A stretch of DNA of 64,000 nt from CAVRXQ01 sp963831155 (GTDB lineage Bacteria > Actinomycetota > Acidimicrobiia > Acidimicrobiales > Bog-793). A program made the position numbers and the translations under genes. Location of the stretch: positions 62,001 through 126,000 of the forward strand of contig CAWHOY010000008.1 in assembly GCA_963831155.1 (NCBI GenBank), read 5' to 3'. Position 1 is the first letter of the stretch. The number at the start of each line of letters is the position of its first letter. Positions 43,885-53,016 of the stretch are shown here, one piece after another. The notes below the pieces were generated by a model. It did not search any database and was not told where the DNA came from. It saw nothing but the letters and a program-made list of their open reading frames with translations.

Positions 43885-45078
43885 TTAGCTGATCATGACC
43901 GGTGCGCTGAAGTTCCGCACCGGCGCGCCGAGGTATCCCCGGGCGATCATCGTCACCAACTGGTAGACCGCGTCCTCTTCTTGGGAGAGGGGACCCGCGA
44001 TGGCGTGCGGCGAGGAAAGCCCGCGCTGGACCGCCTCGCACGCCTTCCAGTCCTGTTCGTTCGTGATGTCCCAGAATTCGATGGCGAACGTTGGGTCGAA
44101 GTCGGATTGGTCGAACGACTCCGGAGCGAACGCCCACGTGCAGTCGATCCGCGTTCGATCGGCGGCGAGAGGCGTGAGCCGATGGGTCATGACGTAGTCC
44201 GGGTGCAGGCTCAAGAGCACGTTCGGGAAAATGTTGGCGTAGATCACCTGGTGCAGCGATTCGCCGCTCAATCCGCGCAGCGGGACCGCCTCGGTCGTCC
44301 CATCGAGTGACATCGTCGACATCCCCACGCGGATCTCCATCCATCCGCCGACCCACGCCCCGCCGTCGGGGACGTAGTTTGCACCGCTTTTCGGCGGGCT
44401 GATCTCGCAGAACTGCGGGTGGATCGTCGAGCAGTGGTAACACTCCTGGTAGTTCTCGGTGAGGATCTTCCAGTTCGCTCTGGCGTCGTAGGTGTGACGT
44501 CCTCCAACCTTCAGCCGCTCCGGTTCGTACGGCGCGACGAGCGCCTCCAAGCTCGCCAGGCGATCGTGCAGTGGCTCGCCTGAAATTGACGCGTCGACGA
44601 AGACGAGCCCGGCCCATTCCTCAGCCGGAAGTTCGACGAGACCGTTCGCCGAGGGGTCGAATTGATCATCGTCCATGAAGCCGCGCGCCGCTTTCAGATT
44701 GCCGCAAAGGTCGTAGCTCCAAGAGTGGTACGGACAGGTGATCCGGGCGCTGTGCACCGACTCTCCACAGGTGAGGAGTTCGTGTCCTCGGTGCCGACAC
44801 GTGTTCGCGAAGCCGTGGATCTGGCCGTCGTTATCTCGGGTGAGGAGTATGCCGGACGATCCAATCGATTCCGCGCGTTGATCACCCGGATTGGCGAGGT
44901 CCTCACTGAGGCCGACGCACACCCAGCCCCGGCCGAAGAAGTGCTCTTGTTCCCACGCGAACACCGACGCGTCGACGTAGGCGGCGCGGGGGAGCATCCG
45001 GCTCTCGCCAAACGGACGCAGCGCCGCTTCGAGACCGGAGCGGTCGATGGGCGCTGCTTCGTGGGTTTGACTGAACAT
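43885..45078 (-). CDS. Rieske oxygenase alpha subunit (quaternary-ammonium type)
   Basis: A 397-residue Rieske non-haem iron oxygenase. The Rieske cluster ligands are CRHRGH (Cys94, His96) and CPYHSW (Cys115, His118). The mononuclear iron site is in ENYQECYHCSTIHP, His215 and His220. The bridging residue three before His215 is Glu212, not the usual Asp; a bridging Glu is known in CntA and related quaternary-amine monooxygenases such as GbcA. So the likely reaction is oxidation of a methylated amine with loss of formaldehyde. No reductase gene lies in the window. An operator-like site overlaps the start codon. Confidence 0.9.
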   Translation of the reverse strand: MFSQTHEAAPIDRSGLEAALRPFGESRMLPRAAYVDASVFAWEQEHFFGRGWVCVGLSEDLANPGDQRAESIGSSGILLTRDNDGQIHGFANTCRHRGHELLTCGESVHSARITCPYHSWSYDLCGNLKAARGFMDDDQFDPSANGLVELPAEEWAGLVFVDASISGEPLHDRLASLEALVAPYEPERLKVGGRHTYDARANWKILTENYQECYHCSTIHPQFCEISPPKSGANYVPDGGAWVGGWMEIRVGMSTMSLDGTTEAVPLRGLSGESLHQVIYANIFPNVLLSLHPDYVMTHRLTPLAADRTRIDCTWAFAPESFDQSDFDPTFAIEFWDITNEQDWKACEAVQRGLSSPHAIAGPLSQEEDAVYQLVTMIARGYLGAPVRNFSAPVMIS

Positions 45079-45088
45079 ACAATCAATC
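45069..45088. promoter_or_regulatory. TetR-type operator candidate (site b)
   Basis: GACTGAACATACAATCAATC overlaps the start codon of the Rieske gene (ATG complement at 45076-45078). Same family as sites a, c and d. Being inside the start, a bound repressor would block both transcription and initiation from this internal promoter. Confidence 0.6.
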
Positions 45089-45150
45089 CTACGCGGCTCT
45101 CGTTCGAAGCGTCGAGGAGACCACGGGTGCCTGGTCCGGGTCGTCGCGGG

Positions 45151-46242
45151 TCATCGGCCGATGACGACGACGGAGCGCAAAACTTCTCCCCGTTGCATCT
45201 TCGCGAACGCTTCCTCGACGCCGTCGAGCGAGATCGTCTCGCTGACGAATCCGTCGAGATTGAGCCTTCGGGCAAGGTAGAGATCGATCAGCATCGGGAA
45301 GTCACGCTCCGGCAGGCAGTCGCCGTACCAGCTCGGCCTCAGGCGGCCGCCTCGACCGAAGAACTCGATCATCGGCAGATCGATGCGCATCTCTGGCGTC
45401 GGCACTCCTACCTGGACGAGCGTGCCGGCGAGGTCTCTCGCGAAGAATGCCTGCTGCATCACCTGCGGGTTGCCGACTGCCTCGATGCAGACGTCCGCGC
45501 CGTGTCCGCCTGTTTTTTGCCGAATCGCCTGGACGGGATCATTCTCGCTGGCGAGCACCGTGTCGGTCGCTCCGAACTGACGGGCGATTTCGAGCTTGCG
45601 CGGATCGACATCGACCGCGATCACCTTCGTCGCGCCGGCGAGTCGCGCGCCGACGATCGCTGCACAGCCGACTCCGCCACATCCGAAGACCGCCACCGAG
45701 TCCCCGGGACCGACTTCACCGGTATTCATCGCCGCTCCCAACCCAGCCATCACTCCGCAACCAAGGAGCCCTGCCGCCTCCGGGCGGGCCCGGGAATCGA
45801 CCTTTGTGCACTGGCCCGCCGCGACGAGCGTCATTTCGGCGAACGCGCCGATGCCGAGTGCCGGGGAGAGCGTCTCGCCGTTTTTCCTCGTCATCTTCTG
45901 CGTCGCGTTGTGCGTCGCAAAGCAGTACCACGGGCGGCCTCGTCGACAGGACCGGCATTGTCCGCACACGGCGCGCCAGTTGAGGATGACGAAGTCTCCC
46001 GGCGCGACGGAAGCGACGTCGTCTCCGACCGACTCGACGACGCCGGCTGCCTCGTGACCGAGAAGGAATGGGAAGTCGTTGTTGATCCCCCCTTCGCGGT
46101 AGTGGAGATCCGTGTGGCAGACGCCGCACGCCTGCACCCTCACCCGCGCTTCACCCGGTCCCGGATCGGGAACCACGATCGTTTCGACCGTGACGGGCGC
46201 GCCTTTCTTTTCCGCGACGACTCCTCGGACCTCGGTGGGCAT
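45151..46242 (-). CDS. mscR: S-(hydroxymethyl)mycothiol dehydrogenase
   Basis: A 363-residue zinc alcohol dehydrogenase. The start TEVRGVVAEKKGAPV, ACGVCHTDLHYREGGINNDFPFLLGHEAAG in pieces, VILNWRAVCGQCRSCRRGRPWYC (structural zinc), TQKMTRKNGETLSPALGIGAFAEMT and VFGCGGVGCAAI match mycothiol-dependent formaldehyde dehydrogenase. Catalytic zinc Cys42/His63 and structural Cys93, 96, 99, 107 are present. It oxidises the adduct of formaldehyde and mycothiol to formyl-mycothiol. It is upstream of the Rieske gene by 72 bp on the same strand, implying formaldehyde release there. Confidence 0.93.
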   Translation of the reverse strand: MPTEVRGVVAEKKGAPVTVETIVVPDPGPGEARVRVQACGVCHTDLHYREGGINNDFPFLLGHEAAGVVESVGDDVASVAPGDFVILNWRAVCGQCRSCRRGRPWYCFATHNATQKMTRKNGETLSPALGIGAFAEMTLVAAGQCTKVDSRARPEAAGLLGCGVMAGLGAAMNTGEVGPGDSVAVFGCGGVGCAAIVGARLAGATKVIAVDVDPRKLEIARQFGATDTVLASENDPVQAIRQKTGGHGADVCIEAVGNPQVMQQAFFARDLAGTLVQVGVPTPEMRIDLPMIEFFGRGGRLRPSWYGDCLPERDFPMLIDLYLARRLNLDGFVSETISLDGVEEAFAKMQRGEVLRSVVVIGR

Positions 46243-46339
46243 CTTTTGGCTCCGTTTGTCTGTTAGCGACGAAGGGATCTTTGTCGCGAAATCGCTGCGA
46301 GAGCCTGGACTCTCTTGTCCCCTGCGGGCGGCCCCTCTA

Positions 46340-46359
46340 AACTGAACGTTCAGTCAAAC
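46340..46359. promoter_or_regulatory. TetR-type operator candidate (site c)
   Basis: AACTGAACGTTCAGTCAAAC in the 154-bp divergent spacer between mscR (-) and the aminotransferase/pot genes (+). The core ACTGAACGTTCAGT is a perfect 14-bp palindrome, so this is the best member of the four sites and could repress both directions. Confidence 0.75.
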
Positions 46360-46396
46360 ACAGCCGCCCGGCGGCGACAACCGCGCCGGCGGCGGA

Positions 46397-47791
46397 ATGA
46401 ACGGAGTCGTCGTGACGTCGACCGTGGCGGCGATCGAGGCGAGGTCGCTACGCCTAGATCGCGTGATCGCTGAGCAAGAGCGGATTTTTGTCGAACGCCA
46501 GCCGCGCTCTGGGGAACATGTGGTGCGCGCGCGCCGCGCACTGGCTGGAGGCGTCACGTCGAGCTGGCAGATCACCAAGCCGCAGCCGGTGTGGATTGCC
46601 GAAGGTCGCGGATCGAAGCTCTACGACGTCGACGGGAACGAATATGTCGACCTCCACGGCGGCTACGGGGCCGCGCTCGCGGGGCACGCCCATCCGGCGA
46701 TCGTCGCCGCGGTGTCCGATCGCGTGCGGCGAGGCACCCATTTCGCCCAGCCGACCGAGGACGCGATCGCTGTTGCCGAGAACCTCGCCAACCGATTCGG
46801 GCTACCGCTCTGGCGGTACGCGAACTCGGGGACCGAAGCGACGATGGAAACGATCCATCTCATGCGGGCGATCACCGGGCGGGACCTCATTATCAAGGTC
46901 GAGGGCTGTTACCACGGTCACCACGACTCGGTGCAGGTTTCCGTGATGCCGGACCCGGCGCTCGCCGGGCCCGCGGAACGACCAACGTCGGTCCCAGAAG
47001 GCGGCGGGATACCGCGGGCGATCACCGATCTCGTCGTCGTCGTCGGCTTCAATGACCTCGCCGCGGTCAAGCGTGTTCTCGATGAACACCCCGGTCAGAT
47101 CGCCGGGATGATCGTCGAGCCGATCATGATGAACGCCGGGATCATCCTGCCGGACGTCGGGTACCTCGCCGGGTTGAAGGACCTCCTGTGCCGGCACGGG
47201 TCGCTCCTCACCTTCGATGAGGTGAAGACGGGTCTCACGGTCGGCCCGTCCGGGGCGACCGGATACTCCGGTGTCACACCTGACCTCATCTGCCTCGCGA
47301 AGTCGATCGGTGGGGGAGTCGCCTCGGCGGCGGTCGGAGGGACCGAAGAGGCAATGGGGTACGTCGCGCGCGGTGAATACGAAATGGTCGGTACCTTCAG
47401 CGGCAACCCGCTCGCGATGGCGGCGACTCGGGCGATGCTGACCGAAGTAGCGACGGACGCGATGTACGCCCGGGTTGATGAGCTCGCCCGGCGGATGTCG
47501 AACGGCATCGAGGCGATCCTCGCGGGGGCAGGACTCGACGCCCACGTGGTCTCGGTCGGCGCGAAAGGATGCGTCGTTTTCTCGGCAGAGCCGATCCGCG
47601 ACTATCGCGGCTTTCTCGGCATCGACGACCGCTACAACCAGGCGCACTGGTTGGTGCAACACAACGGCGGCGTCTTCTTGCCGCCATGGGGGAAGATTGA
47701 GCAGTGGTTGCTGTCGGCGCAACACGATAGCGATGACGTGGAGCGTTTTCTCGACAACTTTGCTACCTTCGCCGACCAGGTGACGACGTGA
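46397..47791 (+). CDS. Class-III aminotransferase (GSAM-like fold)
   Basis: A 464-residue PLP enzyme. The PLP motifs are FDEVKTGLTVGPSGATGYSGVTPDLICLAKSIGGGV in pieces with the Schiff-base Lys in LAKSIGGG; earlier, YANSGTEATMETIHLMRAITGR and KVEGCYHGHHDSV are typical of glutamate-1-semialdehyde aminomutase-like members. Because it is in a transporter operon and not near haem genes, a catabolic omega-aminotransferase (for example for a 4-aminobutyrate or similar amine) is more likely. It overlaps the binding protein start (GTGA). An operator-like site is upstream. Confidence 0.9.
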   Translation: MNGVVVTSTVAAIEARSLRLDRVIAEQERIFVERQPRSGEHVVRARRALAGGVTSSWQITKPQPVWIAEGRGSKLYDVDGNEYVDLHGGYGAALAGHAHPAIVAAVSDRVRRGTHFAQPTEDAIAVAENLANRFGLPLWRYANSGTEATMETIHLMRAITGRDLIIKVEGCYHGHHDSVQVSVMPDPALAGPAERPTSVPEGGGIPRAITDLVVVVGFNDLAAVKRVLDEHPGQIAGMIVEPIMMNAGIILPDVGYLAGLKDLLCRHGSLLTFDEVKTGLTVGPSGATGYSGVTPDLICLAKSIGGGVASAAVGGTEEAMGYVARGEYEMVGTFSGNPLAMAATRAMLTEVATDAMYARVDELARRMSNGIEAILAGAGLDAHVVSVGAKGCVVFSAEPIRDYRGFLGIDDRYNQAHWLVQHNGGVFLPPWGKIEQWLLSAQHDSDDVERFLDNFATFADQVTT

Positions 47792-49068
47792 CCTCGCACC
47801 CGCGAGAAGGATGGAGCGAGAGCGGACGCCGCGCGGGGGAGTTGTCGAGGCGGGAGTTCCTGCGCCGGGCGGCGGGAATCGCCGGAGCGGGTGCAGCGGT
47901 CGGCGCCTTCGGTGGCCTCCCCTCGCTGTTTGACAGCCTTTCCTCGGTCGCCGGCGCCGCGAACTCGGCGCCGCTTCCCCGCCCGGACAGCCCGGTCCTT
48001 TGGCCGATCACGCGTGACAACAAGCCGATCGCGTCCAATCTGAAGCCCGAACGCAACGCGACGCTGAAGCTGTACAACTGGGTCGCCTACATCAACCAGA
48101 GCGTCTTGAACAACTTTGCGAAGAAGTACGACTGCAAGGTCGAGCTGACGACGTTCAACACGATGGAAGAGGCGATCGCAAAATTGCAGGCCGGCGAAAC
48201 CTTCGATGTCTTCTTCCCGACGATCGACGAACTCGGACCGCTGATCGAATCCGGGCTGTTACGGCCAATCAATCACAGCTATATCCCGAATATCACCCAA
48301 GCGTGGCCGGACTTCACCAACCCCTGGTACGACGAGAAGTGGCAGTACACGGTGCCGTACACGATTTACACGACCGGCATCGCCTGGCGGAAGGACCACG
48401 TTCCCGAAGATCCATACACAATGAAGAACGCGTGGGCGATGCCGTGGCAGTCGAAATACCGGGGCAAAGTCGCGGTCTTGGACGACTACCGAGAGACGAT
48501 CGCCCTCGGCCTGATGAAAAACGGCATCTTCGACCTCAACACGACCGAATCGAAGCAGGTCAACCTTTCGCTTTCGTCGCTACAGAACCTGGCGCAACTG
48601 ACGAATGTCCACATTGACAACAACGACTACTCGAACGTCCCGAGCGGCCAGATCTGGATCCACCATGCGTGGTCCGGCGACATGGCGGCGGCGGCGGCGT
48701 ACATGCCGAAGGGCGTGTCGGTCGACGTCATCGGGTACTGGTTCCCGACGAGCGGGAAAGGTCCTGTCGGCAACGACACGATGACCGTCCTGCGCGGGGG
48801 AAGCAACCCGGTGCTCGCGCATTTGTTCCTGAACTACCTGCTCGATTTGGACAACGCGCTCGAGAACATCACCTACAACGGCTACATGCAGCCGCTGACC
48901 GGCGTGACGCCCGAGGTCCTTGTCAAGGAGAAGATCCTTCCGAAGAACCTGACGTCCACCGTCGTCCTGCCGTCGTATTTCCGAAAAGGCGTCGGCGAGT
49001 TCCAGCTCCCCTCGTCCGCGAATCTCTTGTGGGAACAGGATTGGCTGGAGTTCAGTAAGGGGATCTGA
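47788..49068 (+). CDS. Polyamine-type ABC substrate-binding protein (PotD-like)
   Basis: A 426-residue receptor, GTG start overlapping the aminotransferase stop. The N-terminus has a Tat signal: LSRREFLRRAAGIAGAGAAVGAFGG. The mature part begins with LKLYNWVAYINQSVLNNFAKKYDCKVELTTFNTMEEAIAKLQAG in pieces and has TIDELGPLIESGLLRPINHSYIPN, typical of the PotD/PotF fold (spermidine, putrescine or related cationic solute). In this regulon it may bind the methylated amine substrate. Tat export fits a folded binding protein. Confidence 0.92.
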   Translation: MTSHPREGWSESGRRAGELSRREFLRRAAGIAGAGAAVGAFGGLPSLFDSLSSVAGAANSAPLPRPDSPVLWPITRDNKPIASNLKPERNATLKLYNWVAYINQSVLNNFAKKYDCKVELTTFNTMEEAIAKLQAGETFDVFFPTIDELGPLIESGLLRPINHSYIPNITQAWPDFTNPWYDEKWQYTVPYTIYTTGIAWRKDHVPEDPYTMKNAWAMPWQSKYRGKVAVLDDYRETIALGLMKNGIFDLNTTESKQVNLSLSSLQNLAQLTNVHIDNNDYSNVPSGQIWIHHAWSGDMAAAAAYMPKGVSVDVIGYWFPTSGKGPVGNDTMTVLRGGSNPVLAHLFLNYLLDLDNALENITYNGYMQPLTGVTPEVLVKEKILPKNLTSTVVLPSYFRKGVGEFQLPSSANLLWEQDWLEFSKGI

Positions 49069-49094
49069 CCGGAAATCGTCGCTGGGGGGAGCGG

Positions 49095-50009
49095 TTGAGA
49101 GCGGATCGTTCGCAGAAAGAGCCGGGCCGGTATTTCTGGGCGGCGCTCGCCGCTCCCGGGATCGTCTGGCTCATCCTGCTCTTCATCGTTCCGTTCTACG
49201 TCGTCATCGCCATCGCCGCTGGAAGGCTCAATCCGGTTTTCTTCTCGGCGGAGCCGACGTGGGATCCAGCTGACTGGAGCGGCGCGAACTTCGCCCACGT
49301 TTTCCACGACATCTTCGGCGCTGGCGAGTTCATCAGCCCGATCTTGCTTCGCACGCTGGTCTACGTCGCCATCGCGACGGTGATCTCACTCGTGATCGCC
49401 TTCCCGGTCGCATACTTCGTCACCCGGTTCGCCGGCCGCAGAAAGGGAGTCTTCCTCGCGCTTCTCATTGCGCCGTTCTGGATCAGTTACATGATGCGCA
49501 TGCTCGCGTGGATCGACCTTTTGCAGAACAACGGCTACGTCAACAAGGCGCTCACGTTCCTTCATCTCGCGACGCACCCGGTCGACTGGCTCGGTGGCCA
49601 GGCGGTGACCGTGATTCTCGGCCTCGTCTACGGATACATCCCGTACCTGATCCTCGTGCTGTATGCCGGGCTCGACCGGATCGACCAACACCTGATCGAA
49701 GCGGGGCGGGACCTCGGACTGAACGGCCCGCAGACCTTCGTCCGAGTCGTATTACCCCTCGCCCGCCAGTCGGTGTTGACCGGAGTACTCATCACAGCGC
49801 TGCCGATGATCGGCGATTACTTCACAAACCAGATGCTGTCTGGCGCGTCGTCGACTTCGATGATCGGCAATGTCATCGACGGTCAGCTGTACGCGACCGG
49901 CCTCGAAGGCGAAGGTGCGGCGCTCTCGCTCCTGCTCCTTGTCGTACTGCTCGTCCCGATGATCTACTACGTCGTTTCGACCAACCGCGCATCGAAAGAG
50001 CTGGTCTGA
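49095..50009 (+). CDS. Polyamine-type ABC permease (PotB-like)
   Basis: A 304-residue permease, TTG start. Six helices; FWAALAAPGIVWLILLFIVPFYVVI at the N-terminus, GRRKGVFLALLIAPFWISYMMRMLAWIDLLQNNGYVN in pieces is diagnostic for PotB, and the EAA-like loop is EAGRDLGLNGPQTFVRVVLPL. Follows the binding protein by 26 bp; the next permease starts immediately after. Confidence 0.92.
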   Translation: MRADRSQKEPGRYFWAALAAPGIVWLILLFIVPFYVVIAIAAGRLNPVFFSAEPTWDPADWSGANFAHVFHDIFGAGEFISPILLRTLVYVAIATVISLVIAFPVAYFVTRFAGRRKGVFLALLIAPFWISYMMRMLAWIDLLQNNGYVNKALTFLHLATHPVDWLGGQAVTVILGLVYGYIPYLILVLYAGLDRIDQHLIEAGRDLGLNGPQTFVRVVLPLARQSVLTGVLITALPMIGDYFTNQMLSGASSTSMIGNVIDGQLYATGLEGEGAALSLLLLVVLLVPMIYYVVSTNRASKELV

Positions 50010-50957
50010 GTGGCCGCCACCGAGACCGCCGTGCTGGTCGACGAGCCGATCGTCGCCCGAGAGCGCACCGCGGGTGCGAGTCTTCGAGGGCGTCTACGAC
50101 GCAACCCATGGCGACATCCCTGGTTCCTCGAGACCGCAACGTGGGTCTATCTCGCCTGGTCGCTCCTTCCGATCGCGCTCGCCGTGCTGTTCTCGTTCAA
50201 CGCGGGCAAGTCCCAAAGCGTCTGGCAGGGGTTCTCGCTGCGCTGGTACATCAGCAATCCGACGCAGTCGGTGTTGCACGACCCTCAGCTTCACCAGGCG
50301 GTGCTACAGACGATCTGGCTTTCGCTCTACACGACGCTGATCACCGTCCCGATCGGAGTCGCGTTAGGAATCGGGATCGACCGTTGGCGGTCGCGAACGT
50401 CGTCCGTGTTCAACTTCACGATTATCTTCTCCTTCGTCGTCCCCGAGCTGATCTTCGGCGTGGCGCTGTTCTTCATCTTCACGACAATGTTCAAAACGAT
50501 CGGTCTCGGCACGCTCGCCGAGGTCCTCGGCCTCGTCACGTGGAACCTCTCGTGGCCGGCGATCATCGTTCGCGCGCGACTCGTCACGATCGGGCATCAC
50601 TACGAGGAGGCAGCCGCAGACCTCGGAGCATCGCGCTTCGAATCAATTCGGCGAGTCCTGGTACCGCTGTTGATGCCGGCGATCTTCGCCAGCGCAGTCC
50701 TCGTCTTCGCGGGTGTCGTCGATGACTTCGTGGTCGTTGATCTTCTGTCGTCGACGGGGAACACCCAGCCGATGTCGGTGATCATCTACTCGAACACGCA
50801 CGGCGGGAACTCTGGCCCGGCGCTCAATGCACTGGCGACGCTGATGCTGGTCGTGTCGGGAGTCGTCGCGACAATCGGCTACTTCGGATACCGGTTCATG
50901 ACGCGGGGCGAACGGGCGGGCCGCTCCGAGGCGATGGCGACGTTCGCCGGCATGTAG
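50010..50957 (+). CDS. Polyamine-type ABC permease (PotC-like)
   Basis: A 315-residue permease, GTG start directly after the PotB-like stop. A polar 40-residue N-terminus precedes WVYLAWSLLPIALAVLFSFNAGKSQSVWQGFSLRWY in pieces. The EAA loop is EEAAADLGASRFESIRRVLVPLLMPAIFASA, and VDDFVVVDLLSSTGNTQPMSVIIYS is like PotC. Ends just before the convergent PotA-like gene; a hairpin lies between. Confidence 0.92.
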   Translation: MAATETAVLVDEPIVARERTAGASLRGRLRRNPWRHPWFLETATWVYLAWSLLPIALAVLFSFNAGKSQSVWQGFSLRWYISNPTQSVLHDPQLHQAVLQTIWLSLYTTLITVPIGVALGIGIDRWRSRTSSVFNFTIIFSFVVPELIFGVALFFIFTTMFKTIGLGTLAEVLGLVTWNLSWPAIIVRARLVTIGHHYEEAAADLGASRFESIRRVLVPLLMPAIFASAVLVFAGVVDDFVVVDLLSSTGNTQPMSVIIYSNTHGGNSGPALNALATLMLVVSGVVATIGYFGYRFMTRGERAGRSEAMATFAGM

Positions 50958-50958
50958 A

Positions 50959-50973
50959 GGACTGGGTCAGTCC
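50959..50973. terminator. Short hairpin between convergent potC- and potA-like genes
   Basis: ggactg-ggt-cagtcc: a perfect 6-bp stem with a 3-nt loop in the 22-bp space between the stops. Position suggests a bidirectional terminator, though no U-tract follows. Confidence 0.45.
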
Positions 50974-50979
50974 GTTGGA

Positions 50980-52116
50980 TCAGCTCGGCCCGGGCGACGA
51001 TCCATTCCCGAAGGGAGCGTCGGCGCCCATGTGGTACTCCGATTCGATAAGGACGCGCAGTGCGTCAGCCGGCAGATGCACCTGGACAGGCGTCCCCTGG
51101 CGGTACGGAACGGCGCCGCCGTCGTTCTGAATGAGCGCCTGCAGGACGGCCCCGGGGGCTATGCGCACGATGACCTGTGTCGACGATCCGAGGAATACAA
51201 GGCGTTCGACCATCGCCGGGACGCGGTTCGGTCCGTTGGACTCGAACGGCTCTAGGTGGACGCGCTCGGGTCGGATCGCCAAGCGCACTGCGCCGACGGC
51301 GTTCGTTGCGCCGCATCCCGCCTCGAGGTTGAACTCGCCGAGTCGGATCGCGCATTCGTTCGGCCGCGCGCCGCGAGAGGCCGTCGCTGACATGAGATTC
51401 GAGACACCGAGGAAGTCCGCGACGTAGGCGTTTGCCGGTTCCTCGTAGACATCGACCGGGGTGCCGATCTGGACGATGTGGCCACCATCCATGACCGCCA
51501 GTCGGTCCGACATCGTGAGCGCTTCTTCCTGATCGTGTGTGACATAGAGGAAGGTGATCCCGACGCGTTCCTGCAGGGCCTTCAACTCGATCTGTAACGC
51601 CCGGCGGAGCTTCGCGTCGAGCGCTCCGAGCGGCTCGTCGAGAAGGAGCACCGCCGGGTTCAAGATGAGCGCACGGGCGAGTGCGACTCGCTGTTGCTGG
51701 CCGCCCGAAAGCTGAGAGGGACGGCGCCTTTCGAACGTCGGCAACTGAACGAGTTCGAGCGCCTGACGCACGAGATGGGTCCGTTCGGACTTCGCGACGT
51801 TCTTGTAGCGCAGGCCGAAGGCGACGTTGTCGAAGACGGAGAGGAATGGGAAAAGGGCGTAGCTCTGGAAGACGGTGTTCACGTCGCGCAGGTGTGCCGG
51901 CATCCGGGCGACGTCGACGCCGTCGATGCGGATCTGTCCGGAGCTCGGTTTCTCGAATCCGGCGATGAGTCGCAACGTCGTGGTCTTGCCGCACCCGGAC
52001 GGGCCGAGCAATGAGAAGAACTCGCCGCGGCCGATGTGAAGATCGATGCCGTCGACTGCGCAGACATCGCCGAACCGCTTCGTCAGCGAGACGAGCTCCA
52101 CCTCGCCTCCGGCCAT
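50980..52116 (-). CDS. Polyamine-type ABC ATP-binding protein (PotA-like)
   Basis: A 378-residue ATPase starting MAGGEVELVSLTKRFG at ATG 52116 with GGGGGGAGG directly upstream; longer frame to 52191 ignored. Motifs: Walker A LLGPSGCGKTTT, Q-loop FQSYALFP, signature LSGGQQQRVALARAL, Walker B LLLDEPLGALD, H-loop THDQEEALTMSD, then a TOBE domain. It completes the PotABCD importer; it is separate from potDBC but on the opposite strand and in the tetR unit, so coordination probably goes through the shared operator. Confidence 0.93.
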   Translation of the reverse strand: MAGGEVELVSLTKRFGDVCAVDGIDLHIGRGEFFSLLGPSGCGKTTTLRLIAGFEKPSSGQIRIDGVDVARMPAHLRDVNTVFQSYALFPFLSVFDNVAFGLRYKNVAKSERTHLVRQALELVQLPTFERRRPSQLSGGQQQRVALARALILNPAVLLLDEPLGALDAKLRRALQIELKALQERVGITFLYVTHDQEEALTMSDRLAVMDGGHIVQIGTPVDVYEEPANAYVADFLGVSNLMSATASRGARPNECAIRLGEFNLEAGCGATNAVGAVRLAIRPERVHLEPFESNGPNRVPAMVERLVFLGSSTQVIVRIAPGAVLQALIQNDGGAVPYRQGTPVQVHLPADALRVLIESEYHMGADAPFGNGSSPGPS

Positions 52117-52220
52117 CCTCCCCCCTTTGATCCCGAAACCGTGTGCTGGTGTATCACCAACGAGACGAGGGACGCTCGCGGGCCACGCCATGGCTCGCGG
52201 AGTCGGGATCGGCGTTCCGA

Positions 52221-52883
52221 CTATCGGCGACCTCTCCCCTTTTTCCCACTCGGTTGCCTGCGTCGATCATCCCAATTGAACCCGAGGTGCTCGGCGGCGA
52301 ACGCCATCGTCAGCGAGAACGCACGGTCCGCGCCGACCTCAGAGTCTTCGAGCGCGATCTGGATCGCGAACCCGTCCAGGAGTGCTGAAAGCGCGACCGC
52401 GAAGTCGTCCGGATCCGCTTTGCGAAACTCGCCTCGTCGCTGGCCGTCGACGACGAGGTCGCGAATCTTCGTTCGCCACTGCGCGTCGAATTCATGCCGA
52501 ACCTCTCCAACCTCGTGGTGGTGGATAGATTGTGCCCAGAGGTCGAGCCAGAGGGACCACGGCTCGCCCGAACCGTCGTCAGAGAAGAACGTCATCGCAA
52601 CGAGATCCTCGAGCCGGTCGTCGGCGCGCTCGCGATCTTGCAATCGACGGTCGACCGCCTCGTACCACGACCGCTCGCCGAGGCGGATCGCTTCGGTGAG
52701 GACCGTGTCTTTCGTCTTGAAGTAGTAGACGACGAGCGCCGGGCTGACCCCGGCGCGCTCGGCGACGTCGGCCAGTCGCGTCGAGTCGAATCCCCGCTCG
52801 GCGATGACTTCGAGCGCCGCGCGCAGCACGCGCTCACGCGAGTCATCCGTGCCTTTGGCGACCGTCGACTCGACCGCGCTCAT
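52221..52883 (-). CDS. TetR family regulator (BetI-like)
   Basis: A 220-residue repressor from ATG 52883 (MSAVESTVAKG), ribosome site GGAG upstream. HTH: SRERVLRAALEVIAERGFDSTRLADVAERAGVSPALVVYYFKTKDTVLTEAIRLGE in pieces. The C-terminal TetR_C_6 (BetI-type) pattern WLDLWAQSIHHHEVGEVRHEFDAQWRTKIRDLVVDGQRRGEF in pieces is visible. It precedes potA by 104 bp and is divergent from the PYROXD2-like gene; an operator-like site (52966-52985) lies in between. BetI-like proteins often sense choline-type compounds. Likely master regulator of the four-site regulon. Confidence 0.9.
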   Translation of the reverse strand: MSAVESTVAKGTDDSRERVLRAALEVIAERGFDSTRLADVAERAGVSPALVVYYFKTKDTVLTEAIRLGERSWYEAVDRRLQDRERADDRLEDLVAMTFFSDDGSGEPWSLWLDLWAQSIHHHEVGEVRHEFDAQWRTKIRDLVVDGQRRGEFRKADPDDFAVALSALLDGFAIQIALEDSEVGADRAFSLTMAFAAEHLGFNWDDRRRQPSGKKGRGRR

Positions 52884-52965
52884 CCGCCACTCCGATCCTC
52901 GGCACTCGACCAGGACCCGGTTGCTGGGCACTTCCGAGCCTTGTACCTGCGATCATACCTGTTTA

Positions 52966-52985
52966 GACTGAACAGTCAGTCAATC
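52966..52985. promoter_or_regulatory. TetR-type operator candidate (site d)
   Basis: GACTGAACAGTCAGTCAATC in the 133-bp divergent spacer between tetR-potA (-) and the PYROXD2-like gene (+). It fits a negative autoregulation site and shares the consensus with sites a, b and c. Confidence 0.75.
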
Positions 52986-53016
52986 CCGGGATACCGCCGG
53001 AGAGAGAGGAAATGCG

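Noticed and set aside
46397..47791. Annotation of the aminotransferase as hemL (glutamate-1-semialdehyde aminomutase)
   Set aside because: The fold matches, but the gene is coupled to a PotD-type importer and shares an operator with catabolic genes; no tetrapyrrole genes are nearby.
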